From Syntrophotalea carbinolica DSM 2380 (lineage in GTDB: Bacteria; Desulfobacterota; Desulfuromonadia; Desulfuromonadales; Syntrophotaleaceae), in assembly GCF_000012885.1 (NCBI RefSeq), contig NC_007498.2:992001-1056000 (forward strand): a stretch of DNA of 64,000 nucleotides. The letters are read 5' to 3'. Of the stretch, positions 16,781 through 24,591 are shown one piece after another. The notes under the pieces were generated by a model, which was not told where the DNA came from, did no database searches, and saw only the letters and a list, made by a program, of their open reading frames with translations. Within the stretch, counting starts at the first letter, position 1. The number at the start of each line of letters is the position of its first letter. Both the position numbers and the translations under genes were made by a program.

Positions 16781-17440
16781 CTATGCGGACTCTGCTCCGG
16801 TTTGTTCCGCCCGTTCGGGATTGTGCTTTTTCGCAGATAGGAGCTTTGATCCCGTTGCCAAGTGTACCACTCTGGCATCCAGCCGCTGCACCGGTTCCGG
16901 TTGATGGCTCACCATAAGTACGGTCAGGCGCCGTTGCCGGTTCTGGCGGATAAGTTCATCCACCACGACCGATTGCCAGTATTCGTCGAGAAACGCGAAG
17001 GGTTCGTCCAGAAAAAGCAGTTCCGGAGTGACCGCGAAACTGCAGGCGATGGAGAGTCTGCGTTGCATGCCGCCGCTCATTTCGCTCGGTTTTTTATCCC
17101 TCGCGTCCGATAATCCCAGTCTTTCGAGCCAAGTCAGCGCCTGTGCATCGAGCTTTTCGCCGCGAAGGCGGGGCGACAGTACGAATTGCATGTTTTGCAG
17201 TGCTGTCAGCCAGGGAATAAGGGGGGCGTCCTGAAAGGCAAAGGCGATGTTTGCGGTGCCGATTTGCAGCTGTCCCCGGTCTGGCGCCAAGAGTCCGGCG
17301 GCGATCCGGACGATGGTGGTTTTGCCTGCGCCCGACGGGCCGGTCAGACAGACCATGTCACCTTTGCTCATGGCCAGGCTGAAATCCTCGATGACCGTTT
17401 TGCCTTGCAGGGTTTTTGAAATATGTTCCAGTCTAAGCAT
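16781..17440 (-). CDS. ABC transporter ATP-binding protein (nitrate/sulfonate/taurine-type)
   Basis: A 219-residue ATPase. Walker A is GPSGAGKTT (~36-44), Q-loop AFQDAPLIPWL, signature MSGGMQRRLSIA, Walker B LLFLDEPFAFLD and H-loop VSHQPEP. It matches SsuB/TauB/NrtD-type ATPases, although the first signature residue is Met rather than Leu. It overlaps the permease gene by eight bases. It energises the uptake system encoded with 17433-18170 and 18170-19174. The substrate is unknown. Confidence 0.85.
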   Translation of the reverse strand: MLRLEHISKTLQGKTVIEDFSLAMSKGDMVCLTGPSGAGKTTIVRIAAGLLAPDRGQLQIGTANIAFAFQDAPLIPWLTALQNMQFVLSPRLRGEKLDAQALTWLERLGLSDARDKKPSEMSGGMQRRLSIACSFAVTPELLFLDEPFAFLDEYWQSVVVDELIRQNRQRRLTVLMVSHQPEPVQRLDARVVHLATGSKLLSAKKHNPERAEQTGAESA

Positions 17441-18170
17441 GTGTGCCCGTCCTTGTTTCGGCCCGGTTGCGCAAGGGGCGGATCAGGCCCAGTTCCACGG
17501 CCATGCCGAGGCCGACGAGGACCGTTGCCCAAGCGAACAATTCCGGCATGTTGAGCATGCGATAGCTCCAGTAGATCCTGGCACCGATGCCTTGTGACGA
17601 GCCGAGGAATTCCGCCACAGCGGCGATTTTCCAGCAGCTTCCCAGGGCATAGGAAAATCCGCCCAGCAGGGAAGGATAGATGCCGCGTAACAGAATATCG
17701 GTCAGGATGCGGCTTCGTTTGACCCGGTAGACGGATGCCAACTCGAACAGGCGATGGTCCACTACCGCGGCACTCTGGGCGACGGTGGCAAACAAGGGGG
17801 GAAGCAGGGAGGCCACCACTACCGTGATCGGAACCTTGCTGCCCGTGCCGACCCATACCATCAGGAGGGTGATCCACAAGATGGGGGGAGAAGCTTGCAG
17901 CGCCGCGACCAGCGGCCCGGTCAGGGCCATGGCCCGTTTGCTGCGGCCGGCGGCGAGGCCGAGTACCAGTGCGGTCGTTACGCTGATTCCCAGGGCCAGC
18001 ACACCCCGAAAGATAGTGATGGCGATATTCGCCCAGAAGTTGAGAGTGGTGGTTAATTCCGCCAGACAAGCCAGGGTTTGGGTTGGTGTCGGTACCAGGT
18101 TGGCACCGAAAAACAGGGTTCCGGCGTACCAGATTCCCAGCAGAATGCAGAACGAAAACAGGTAAGCCAT
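17433..18170 (-). CDS. ABC transporter permease (SsuC/TauC-type)
   Basis: A 245-residue inner-membrane protein with about six helices and the BPD_transp_1 loop (AGRSKRAMALTGPLVAALQA, then SPPILWITLLMVWVGTG). A second family element is FELASVYRVKRSRILTDILL. Its start overlaps the stop of the binding-protein gene as ATGA. It forms the channel for the substrate captured by the 18170-19174 product. Confidence 0.85.
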   Translation of the reverse strand: MAYLFSFCILLGIWYAGTLFFGANLVPTPTQTLACLAELTTTLNFWANIAITIFRGVLALGISVTTALVLGLAAGRSKRAMALTGPLVAALQASPPILWITLLMVWVGTGSKVPITVVVASLLPPLFATVAQSAAVVDHRLFELASVYRVKRSRILTDILLRGIYPSLLGGFSYALGSCWKIAAVAEFLGSSQGIGARIYWSYRMLNMPELFAWATVLVGLGMAVELGLIRPLRNRAETRTGTHA

Positions 18171-19174
18171 CAGGGTTTCCAGAGCAGATCGACCGGCAGT
18201 TCGTCGGTCGCCGGGGTGGTAGCGGATTTTTCTGGGTTCAGGGTGGTCAGGTAGGCCTGTATTTCCTCCGGGATTTGGTTCGCCGGCCTGGTCAGTATCA
18301 GGTCTCGCGACAGGGACTGTTTGATCGTATCGCGGGAGACGAATTGCCCGAAGACTTTCGGTCGGGCATCTATGCCTTCTTCGGGGTTGCTTTCCAGGCG
18401 TTGTGAGGCGCTTATCATTTCTTCCACCAGTTTTTCAACGACCCCGGGGAGTCTTTCGGCGGTGTGGCGATTGACCGCCACACCCGCCAGGGGCAGGCGG
18501 GCCGGAGATCCGGTGCGCTGGCCGTACAGTTCCTCGACGCTGGTCACGATCCGCAGCCCGTCTACCTTGGTCAGCAGGTTTGTGACCAGAGGTTCGGGTG
18601 CCAGGGCCGTTTGAACATTGCCGCGAAGCAGGGCCATGGCCAATTGTTTCGGTTCGAAGGGCTGGTAGCGGATATCGTTTTCAGCGTTGGTGGCCACGGC
18701 TTCCAGGATCGGCACGGCGGGGGAGCCGGCCGGGGCGTAGGGCAGCTCCCGGCCGTTTAAATCGGCCAGTTTTTTGACGGCCGGATTCCTGCTCAACAGG
18801 TAGAACTTTTTCCATCCGCTCACGGTCAGGATCTGCACCGGAGCCCCCGCTTGGTGGGCCTGATAAAAGCCTTCGACATGGCCCAGCCACAGATCCCCCT
18901 TGCCGGCCAGCAGCAATCCCCGCAGATCATCGGTGCTTTTCCAGGTTCGCACTCGCAGGTTACAGTAATGCAGGAGCTTGCCGTTGCGCACCGCGGACCA
19001 AAAGGGGAGCTGGGGGGTGGTGGCGAGACCGGTGGTGTAGAAGGTCAGTGTGGGTAGATCCGCACGAGTGCCGAATACCAGCTCGTCGCTGGCGGTTTCG
19101 TGCCAGGCAAGATAGCCGCCGGCCGCGGTCAGGACGGCCAAAACAAGCAGAAGCAGTGCGATTGTTTTCTTCAT
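18170..19174 (-). CDS. ABC transporter substrate-binding protein (NMT1/SsuA-like)
   Basis: A 334-residue protein with an N-terminal signal or anchor (IALLLLVLAVLTAAGGYLAW). Two periplasmic lobes follow, with typical blocks (LTFYTTGLATTPQLPFWSAV, GKGDLWLGHVEGFYQAHQAG, LPYAPAGSPAVPILEAVA, GNVQTALAPEPLVTNLL). No good ribosome site precedes the ATG. The gene follows the end of a broken TonB receptor frame by three bases, so its translation was probably coupled to that receptor. This links the ABC system to outer-membrane uptake of a metal complex or similar ligand. Confidence 0.8.
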   Translation of the reverse strand: MKKTIALLLLVLAVLTAAGGYLAWHETASDELVFGTRADLPTLTFYTTGLATTPQLPFWSAVRNGKLLHYCNLRVRTWKSTDDLRGLLLAGKGDLWLGHVEGFYQAHQAGAPVQILTVSGWKKFYLLSRNPAVKKLADLNGRELPYAPAGSPAVPILEAVATNAENDIRYQPFEPKQLAMALLRGNVQTALAPEPLVTNLLTKVDGLRIVTSVEELYGQRTGSPARLPLAGVAVNRHTAERLPGVVEKLVEEMISASQRLESNPEEGIDARPKVFGQFVSRDTIKQSLSRDLILTRPANQIPEEIQAYLTTLNPEKSATTPATDELPVDLLWKP

Positions 19175-19177
19175 GAA

Positions 19178-19494
19178 TTAAAACGTCATTTTGTATGCCG
19201 CGTAGGCGTTCAGGCCGGGTTTGTTGAGATCGACTCCGGCGAAGTGGACAGGTGGTTACGGTAGGCTTTGTCGAACAGGTTGTCAACCCCCACCGTGATA
19301 TCGTGCAGATACCTCCCGGCGGAAAACCGGTCGCCGCAGCTCAGGTTGACGACCGCCCAGCCGGAAGTGTCGATCTCATCCGCAGATACGTGGTTCTGTT
19401 CGACGTCCCATAGCGTTTCCCGGTGTCCGCGAAAACCCGTATCCGGCGCATAGGCGATGCCGATCAGTCCCCGCAGAGGCGGGATGAAGGTGAG
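19178..19494 (-). pseudogene. C-terminal remnant of a TonB-dependent receptor, frameshifted
   Basis: Minus-strand translation gives a receptor barrel end without plug or N-terminus: PDTGFRGHRETLWDVEQNHV, then SGWAVVNLSCGDRFSAGRYL, then HDITVGVDNLFDKAYRNHLS. The last phrase is the classic penultimate-strand motif of TonB receptors. Near 19240-19255 the frame breaks; the other frame continues AGVDLNKPGLNAYAAYKMTF and ends with TAA at 19178. A one-base deletion explains this. The 5' part is replaced by an unrelated small gene ending at 19495. The remnant directly precedes the ABC binding-protein gene. Confidence 0.75.
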
Positions 19495-19803
19495 TCACAA
19501 CCCCCTTTTGGATGCTTTCAGCGGATTGACAGCCTTGCCGGCTGCTTCTCTTACAGGGATGGATTTAATGAGGTGCTTGTTGGCGCTGAATACTTCATGA
19601 GGCTTCAGTCCCAGGCCCTGCATCTGCTGGTAGAATTCTTCTCTGTTGACTCCGTAGCGGTTGACATCAGCCAACACTTTATCTACCCGATCCCGAGTGG
19701 TCAGGTAGAGTCCCTTACTGTCAATGGCGACAAGCCGGGTGATTCCGTTGTCGTCAATTTCCTGGATTATCATGTCGGAGGTAGTACCAAATCGATTGAC
19801 CAT
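19495..19803 (-). CDS. Hypothetical protein, 102 residues
   Basis: A soluble, charged protein with AAGGAG seven bases before its ATG. The N-terminal part is beta-rich (SDMIIQEIDDNGITRLVAID, SKGLYLTTRDRV); the rest is helical (REEFYQQMQGLGLKPHEVFS) with a basic tail. There is no signal peptide or membrane segment. I do not recognise the family. It lies between an O-methyltransferase-like gene and the receptor remnant, all on the minus strand. Confidence 0.6.
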   Translation of the reverse strand: MVNRFGTTSDMIIQEIDDNGITRLVAIDSKGLYLTTRDRVDKVLADVNRYGVNREEFYQQMQGLGLKPHEVFSANKHLIKSIPVREAAGKAVNPLKASKRGL

Positions 19804-19919
19804 TTTGAATCTCCTTGATCTGACGGGTTGTACGTTTTATGTCTTGAATGGCGAATCACCTGTATCATCGTTACCTGCAAGGATAAAAAAGGAATGGAAT
19901 TCAAGAGACAGGGGATATT

Positions 19920-19950
19920 CCTGTCCGCCCGAGACGTTGAGGCGGACAGG
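19920..19950 (-). terminator. Hairpin terminator of the methyltransferase gene
   Basis: Ten-bp perfect stem CCTGTCCGCC/GGCGGACAGG with an 11-nt loop, 19 bases beyond the stop at 19969. The T tract is weak, so efficiency is uncertain. Confidence 0.55.
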
Positions 19951-19968
19951 AAACATGATGCGTTTGAC

Positions 19969-21069
19969 TTAATAAGGACGTGGGGTGGACGTGGTCGTGT
20001 TTCGGCATGAGTACGACGGCGACACGCAGATTGTTTCGGGCGCTTTTTTGCCGATGGTTATTTCGGTTGGACCATGTGCTTCGATGTCCAAATCGTTCAG
20101 CATGTGGCGTTGGGTCGATACAAACCCGACTCGGAGCATGGCGTCGGCGATCTGACCTTGGACGAAGGACATGTCCGTACCTTGCAATGCGGTCGACAGC
20201 CAGCTGATGACGGTGGTGGCGGGGGCGGTCCTGTCTTTGGCCAGGCCATCGGAAACCACCATGAATACGCCGCCCGGACGGAGCACCTGGTGGATCCTGG
20301 CCAGGACTTCGTCCAGGTGGTCGCGGTAAAAATTAAAGGTGTAGCACGCTAATACGAAATCGTAATCTTTGCCGATATCATCGACCAGGTAATCGCCGCT
20401 CAGGGTGGTGACGCGGTCCTCCATACCGTATTCCGCGATGACTTCATCGGCCACCTTGCAGACCGCGGGTTGGTCGAACAGGCAGCACTGCAGCGAGGAA
20501 TGGGCGGCGGTTACGGCAATGCCGATCATGCCGGGTCCCGAACCCAGGTCGAGCATGCGGGAGAAGGAGGGGAATTCCGGAAGCGCTGCCACCTGGGATG
20601 CAATCTTCTGCGCTCGCCCGGTACGGCAGGCGTTCAGGGATATGCGAGCGGCCCCCTCCCATAGGTTCTCGTCGGTCAGGTTCTGCAGCCGGTACGGGCC
20701 GTTGCGGACCAGGTTCAGCAGCACTCCGTGCTGCAGGGGGCGGTGCCAGGCTTCCATGAACAGCAGGCTTTCGCCCACAAAGGTGTCTTTACCGCGCGTC
20801 AGCAGCGCCTCGGTTGTGGGGGTGTTGCAATACCGGTCGTTGTCCTTGACCAGATACCCCTGAGCCGTGAGGGCATTGAGAAAATGCTCTGTATTTTGGA
20901 GGTGTAATGAGAACGAGTCAGCGATTTCGTCCGCTGTCTTGGGGGTGGACAGGTCGTCGAAGAGGTTTAAAACGAGGGCGGCTCGCAACAATTCCCACTT
21001 TACAGCGTTGTAGGTGAGCTCAAACAGTTCGTTTGCCTGCATCTGCGGATCGGGCAAAGGTTTTTTCAT
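19969..21069 (-). CDS. O-methyltransferase-family SAM-dependent methyltransferase
   Basis: A 366-residue protein with the two-domain plan of methyltransferase family 2. An N-terminal winged-helix dimerisation domain (~15-85: LLRAALVLNLFDDLSTPKTA, NTEHFLNALTAQGYL) precedes the SAM domain. The latter has motif I MLDLGSGPGMIGIAVTA (~170), then FDFVLACYTF-like DYDFVLACYTFNFY, and LRPGGVFMVVSDG. It is similar in plan to HioM/acetylserotonin O-methyltransferase-like proteins. The last ~20 residues are an atypical Ser/Thr-rich tail. The acceptor is unknown. It shares direction with the ABC and receptor genes and may belong to the same uptake locus. Confidence 0.8.
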   Translation of the reverse strand: MKKPLPDPQMQANELFELTYNAVKWELLRAALVLNLFDDLSTPKTADEIADSFSLHLQNTEHFLNALTAQGYLVKDNDRYCNTPTTEALLTRGKDTFVGESLLFMEAWHRPLQHGVLLNLVRNGPYRLQNLTDENLWEGAARISLNACRTGRAQKIASQVAALPEFPSFSRMLDLGSGPGMIGIAVTAAHSSLQCCLFDQPAVCKVADEVIAEYGMEDRVTTLSGDYLVDDIGKDYDFVLACYTFNFYRDHLDEVLARIHQVLRPGGVFMVVSDGLAKDRTAPATTVISWLSTALQGTDMSFVQGQIADAMLRVGFVSTQRHMLNDLDIEAHGPTEITIGKKAPETICVSPSYSCRNTTTSTPRPY

Positions 21070-21260
21070 CGCATGTGGGTCCTTTCTGACTTCATTGTCG
21101 AGTTTCGATACCTTGGTGGATCTTGTTTCTCCTCATCGGATGATCCGGGGGTGACAATGGATAACCGGTCTCGATCCGAAAGTAAGGATGGAGACCGGTT
21201 GCAGAGGTAAAGGAAGTTGTGTCTCCGGTGCGCTTTGAGGCGGAGATGTGCGAATTTCGA

Positions 21261-21440
21261 TCAGAGCGTGTCGCTGCAGGTTTTTCTGGAGCGGACTGCG
21301 AGCGCCTGGTGCATGGCAGCGTTCCATTCTTCCGCGGAATAGTGGATCGAAAGGGGAATAAGAAAGCTGCTGTCGAAATTCGTTGCGATGATTTCGGCCA
21401 AATTATCTGTTCGCTTGGTTTTTAAGTTGGATATAGACAT
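21261..21440 (-). CDS. Possible small protein (59 residues)
   Basis: A 59-codon frame on the minus strand starting MSISNLKTKRTDNLAEIIAT and continuing NFDSSFLIPLSIHYSAEEWN. The composition is protein-like (AEEWNAAMHQALAVRSR) and there is no overlap with other genes. The ribosome site is weak (AGCGAG). It lies 42 bases downstream of flavodoxin in the same direction, so it could be the second gene of that iron-regulated unit. No family is recognised. Confidence 0.45.
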   Translation of the reverse strand: MSISNLKTKRTDNLAEIIATNFDSSFLIPLSIHYSAEEWNAAMHQALAVRSRKTCSDTL

Positions 21441-21482
21441 TGACGTTGTCTCGCTGGGTAAGAGATTGTTTAAAAAACCTAA

Positions 21483-21992
21483 TCATGTGAGCCACTGATC
21501 TTCAAGTCGTTGCAACCATGTTTCAACTCGGTTGGTGTTTTTGTCCTCCTGGTTATCTTCGTCCAGTGCCAGTCCGACAAATTGTTTGTTGAGTATGGCG
21601 GTCGAACCGTCGAAGCAATAATCATCCATGGGCCACGCACCGATAGGGTTTGCGCCGCAGTCGACCAGTACTTCGTAGAGTGTGCCCATGGCATCCACAA
21701 AGGTGGACGGATAGGCTTCCTGATCGCCCAGGCCGAACAAGGCAATTCGCTTTTTCTGCAGATCGACTTCCTGCAGTAGCGCCATTTTTTTCCCCCAGTC
21801 ATCCTGGACATCGCCGTATCCCCATGTAGAGATACCCATGATCAGGTTGGGATAGCGGGCCAGATCTTCCTTTTCGGCCTGGGAGATGTCGATGAGGTCG
21901 GCTCGCTCCTTGCCAAGCAGTTGCTGCATCATTTCTGCGTATTTGGTGGTGTTGCCGGTGGTCGATCCGTAAACTATGCCGATTTGTGTCAT
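21483..21992 (-). CDS. fldA: Flavodoxin
   Basis: A 169-residue long-chain flavodoxin. The FMN phosphate loop is YGSTTGNTTKYA (~9-20). The first ring-stacking loop is STWGYGDVQDDW (~55-66), and the second flanks FGLGDQEAYPSTFVDAMG (~86-103). The C-terminal part has ALDEDNQEDKN. It replaces ferredoxin as an electron carrier when iron is short. A composite Fur/GTGA palindrome site lies 93 bases upstream (22085-22118), fitting induction under iron limitation. Confidence 0.93.
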   Translation of the reverse strand: MTQIGIVYGSTTGNTTKYAEMMQQLLGKERADLIDISQAEKEDLARYPNLIMGISTWGYGDVQDDWGKKMALLQEVDLQKKRIALFGLGDQEAYPSTFVDAMGTLYEVLVDCGANPIGAWPMDDYCFDGSTAILNKQFVGLALDEDNQEDKNTNRVETWLQRLEDQWLT

Positions 21993-22084
21993 GGGTTTTC
22001 CTTTCTGATAGGGGGCTGTTTGGGATCTCTCGCAGGTCCGTTGCCGGATGCCAGACAGGATAGGGCTACTCTCTGCGGATTGCA

Positions 22085-22118
22085 GTGATTTACGTCACGA
22101 AAATGAAAACTATTTTCA
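22085..22118 (-). promoter_or_regulatory. Composite operator upstream of flavodoxin
   Basis: GTGA-TTTACG-TCAC (22085-22098) is joined directly to GAAAATGAAAACTATTTTCA (22099-22118). Order and spacing match the site at 16574. The Fur-like half suggests iron repression; the GTGA palindrome is a Crp/Fnr-type site. Confidence 0.7.
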
Positions 22119-22332
22119 ATTCGAGAAAAATCTGAGTTTTTTTCTTAAGTGCAATGTTTGAGCGGCTCGATACCGACGTTTTTAAAGTCTAGTCATGGCT
22201 GGCCGGAAACAGGTGGCGGTGGGGGGGTATGAAAGCCCTGCGTTGCGAAAAGTCCTTGCACGGCATGGAGAATTTGGTGGTTTTTTTTGTCGGAGCCTTT
22301 TTGTTTGGGGTGGGATTCACCGTTTTCCCAAC

Positions 22333-22932
22333 TCATGTCGCCATTTTACCTGTGGGTTTTTGCAGCAGGGAGCACATCTGCCGGGTGATCTTGGGACGCT
22401 TCACCTCCTCAAAACCGCACTTTTTCGCCATGGCGATCTCGGTTTCAAATTCTTCGTATTGCAGGTGAGCGCCGGGTTCCAACAGCAGGAACAGGCCGCC
22501 GGGCGTGAGCAGCGTGAAGATTTCGGCCAGGATTTTTTCCGGAACCGGAGTTTCGTGCAGCGAGTTGCTGGCCAGCGCAAAATCAAGTTTCAGCGGCAGG
22601 CCGATGCAGTAGCCGTCACAGCGTATGGGGTGAATGATTTCGGCCAGGCCGGCTTTGCGCGCCCGGGCCATGGTCTTGTCCAGCATCTTCTGTTGCACAT
22701 CCACTGCCACGACCCGTCCGGTTTTGCCAGTCAAGCGCGCCATGCCCAGGGCAAAATGACCGAAGCCGCATCCCAGGTCCAGCACAGTCATACCTGTGTT
22801 TACGTAGGGACCGAGTATTTTTGAGGGCGGATGCATCAGACGGCGCAGGGGATTGTCGAAAAAGTAGGCCATCCACCAGGGGCAGACCTGGTGTTTATTT
22901 GTCTTGCCGGTTTTTTTTGAAGGAGTGTTCAA
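22333..22932 (-). CDS. Class I SAM-dependent methyltransferase
   Basis: The best start is TTG at 22932 with AAGGAGG six bases upstream, giving 199 residues; an upstream in-frame ATG at 23181 would run through the operator region. Motif I is VLDLGCGFGHFALGMA (~50), then VVAVDVQQKML, FALASNSLHE and LTPGGLFLLLEPG. It is a UbiE/Methyltransf_11-type enzyme. The N-terminal CPWWMAYFFDNPLRRLMHPP is typical of small methyltransferases found near iron and metal genes. It diverges from the AraC-family gene, with a composite Fur site between them. The substrate is unknown. Confidence 0.75.
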   Translation of the reverse strand: MNTPSKKTGKTNKHQVCPWWMAYFFDNPLRRLMHPPSKILGPYVNTGMTVLDLGCGFGHFALGMARLTGKTGRVVAVDVQQKMLDKTMARARKAGLAEIIHPIRCDGYCIGLPLKLDFALASNSLHETPVPEKILAEIFTLLTPGGLFLLLEPGAHLQYEEFETEIAMAKKCGFEEVKRPKITRQMCSLLQKPTGKMAT

Positions 22933-23014
22933 TCTCAGCCTCCTTGGGAAAAGGTGTATTTCAAATATGCACCATGGTCCAGTTTTTATGCCAATGAAAT
23001 AGAGGGTTGTCAAG

Positions 23015-23048
23015 TGAAAATAAATTTCATTTTCGTGACGACGGTCAC
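23015..23048 (+). promoter_or_regulatory. Composite operator between methyltransferase and AraC-family gene
   Basis: TGAAAATAAATTTCATTTTC (23015-23034) followed by GTGA-CGACGG-TCAC (23035-23048). It is the reverse-orientation copy of the sites at 16574 and 22085, so the GTGA palindrome is nearer the AraC gene (start 23183). The divergent methyltransferase may share it. Confidence 0.65.
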
Positions 23049-23182
23049 AGTAGTCGATTGCAATCTGCATTAGTCTGGCTGGCACAGAGATGGTGCTACG
23101 AAATGCACTTAGGCTTATCTGGAAAACGTAAATACTTGTGAATTGAGAGGGGATGGGAACGTCAGGTGGGTGAGGTGTCAAA

Positions 23183-24100
23183 TTGATTAAACAAGTTGAA
23201 ATTCAAACCTTTTGTGACGATCAAGGCGAAGTCGTTTTTGAAGCCGACTGCGTTGCGGATGAATTTTCCAAGATATCTGGCAACCAAAAGATGTCCCTGA
23301 TCCTGATCGTCACTCTGGAGGGTTGCCTGCGTGGCAACTGCCAGGCTTGCGGCCGCTCTTTTGAACTGTCCGCCGGACAGGCGTTGATCTTCTTCAATCC
23401 CAAGGGCTCACTGCGGCTTGAAAGGGATTGTTCTGGACATGTGAAAAGCGTTTTGCTGCGTGTCGATCCAGCGCTTCTTGGTTGCTGCGGCGGCGGTTCC
23501 GAGCCGATGATGCCCGGACTGCTTCCGGGCTGGATGCAGAAGATGGAGGCTTCCCGTTCCCTGCTTCCAATTATCCTCTCTCCACTCATGGGTGTCATCG
23601 GCCGCCAGATCCTCGACTGCCCTCTTGCTTCGCCGGTGAGGGATATTTATCTCAATGGCAAGGCCTTGGAAATGCTGGCCTGCTGCCTCACATCTCTGGA
23701 AATGGGCCAGCGGTCACGGCACGGTTGCTCCTGCCGCTTGCGGGAAGAAGAGAGGGAAAAAATTCGCCTGGCCCGGGAGATTCTCCTCCGCGATCTGGAA
23801 GCCCCCCCGAGGCTCGAGCAACTGGCCGCCCGTGTGGGATTGAACGCCACCAAACTCAAGCGTGGCTTTCGGCATCTGTTCGGGACCAGTGTTTTCGATT
23901 GTTTCCGCAACTACCGCCTGGAAACGGCGCGTAGGATTTTGGAACAGGATCAGGTCAGTGTCACCGAAGCCGCCATGACAGTGGGTTATTCCAATGTTGG
24001 CCATTTCTGCGCCGCTTTCAAAAAGCAGTTCGGTGTCAGTCCGGGGCACTGGCTGCGAAGTCCTTCCACGGCAATTTCCTCCGAAGCTTTAGGCTTCTGA
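23183..24100 (+). CDS. AraC-family transcriptional regulator (PchR-like)
   Basis: A 305-residue protein. The N-terminal ~180 residues form a variable sensor domain with several Cys (CLRGNCQACGRSFELSAGQA, LLGCCGGGSE). The C-terminal ~100 residues form the AraC double helix-turn-helix (LEQLAARVGLNATKLKRGFR, HLFGTSVFDCFRNYRLETAR, VTEAAMTVGYSNVGHFCAAF, KKQFGVSPGHW). The start is TTG with GAGGTG five bases upstream. PchR-like regulators respond to iron chelates. The composite Fur site 135 bases upstream fits an iron-controlled activator, perhaps of the neighbouring uptake genes. Confidence 0.85.
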   Translation: MIKQVEIQTFCDDQGEVVFEADCVADEFSKISGNQKMSLILIVTLEGCLRGNCQACGRSFELSAGQALIFFNPKGSLRLERDCSGHVKSVLLRVDPALLGCCGGGSEPMMPGLLPGWMQKMEASRSLLPIILSPLMGVIGRQILDCPLASPVRDIYLNGKALEMLACCLTSLEMGQRSRHGCSCRLREEEREKIRLAREILLRDLEAPPRLEQLAARVGLNATKLKRGFRHLFGTSVFDCFRNYRLETARRILEQDQVSVTEAAMTVGYSNVGHFCAAFKKQFGVSPGHWLRSPSTAISSEALGF

Positions 24101-24289
24101 GCGAAGCAATTGAAGCCCCTGCCAGTCCTGCCATAAATCCTTTCCAAGGTGTTTTTGCCGGAATCCGGTATGTAAGTTCAAGCCATCATGCCTGCCTGGG
24201 AGAATCATGCGGGCATGAGGGCATGAATCAGTGAACGGTACCAAGGATTTCTTCAGGCGAAGCCGCAGGGGCTTGGAGAAAACAGCGTT

Positions 24290-24337
24290 TTTTCAACTGA
24301 CCCGCTGCGAACTTAAAAAGACCCGCTTCGAGTAGCA
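24290..24337. repeat. 48-bp repeat, copy A (upstream of first pseudopilin)
   Basis: TTTTCAACTGACCCGCTG...AGTAGCA, about 85% identical to copy B at 25921-25968. An ACCC...GGGT pairing and the following TTTTT could make copy A a weak terminator after the AraC gene. The rest of 24101-24447 shows no gene. Confidence 0.65.
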
Positions 24338-24447
24338 CTGGGTTTTTACCTTATGTTACGTATGTGCCTAGTCGCGTTAAAGACCATGAATTTTTGCCGG
24401 AACGGTTCCAAGAAAGTTGCCTGGTGTCCCGTGCGGTTAAGAGATGA

Positions 24448-24591
24448 AAATATAAAACATCCGGACAGCACAAGCAGGCCGTGTGCGCGGCCTGGCGGGC
24501 CGGGTGTCGGAAAAACCCAATGTGCATGTGGGTGGATATGGTTCCTGGGAGTGGGACGTTCTTCCAAGACATGAAACGAAGGAGGAAATAG
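24448..24591 (+). other. Conserved leader of the first pseudopilin gene (RNA element or short frame)
   Basis: This stretch is homologous to the leader of the second pseudopilin (26382-26513). Shared parts are AAGCAGGC..GCGGCCTGGCGGGCCGG-type sequence (hairpin 24475-24494, CAGGCCG/CGGCCTG) and GGTTCCTGGGAGTGGGACG. The hairpin keeps pairing in the other copy by a C-G to T-A change. The same bases also give a similar peptide in both copies (AAWRAG...VP.GGT-like), ending right at the pseudopilin start, but this copy has no start codon. A cis-acting RNA is the more likely reading. Confidence 0.5.

Noticed and set aside
22195-22824. 209-codon plus-strand frame overlapping the methyltransferase
   Set aside because: It is antisense to a gene with clear SAM motifs and has no ribosome site.
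24448-24591. c-di-GMP (GEMM) riboswitch before pseudopilin A
   Set aside because: The GCAAACC and GCAAAGCC landmarks and the tetraloop/receptor pair are absent; it is reported instead as an unassigned leader element.
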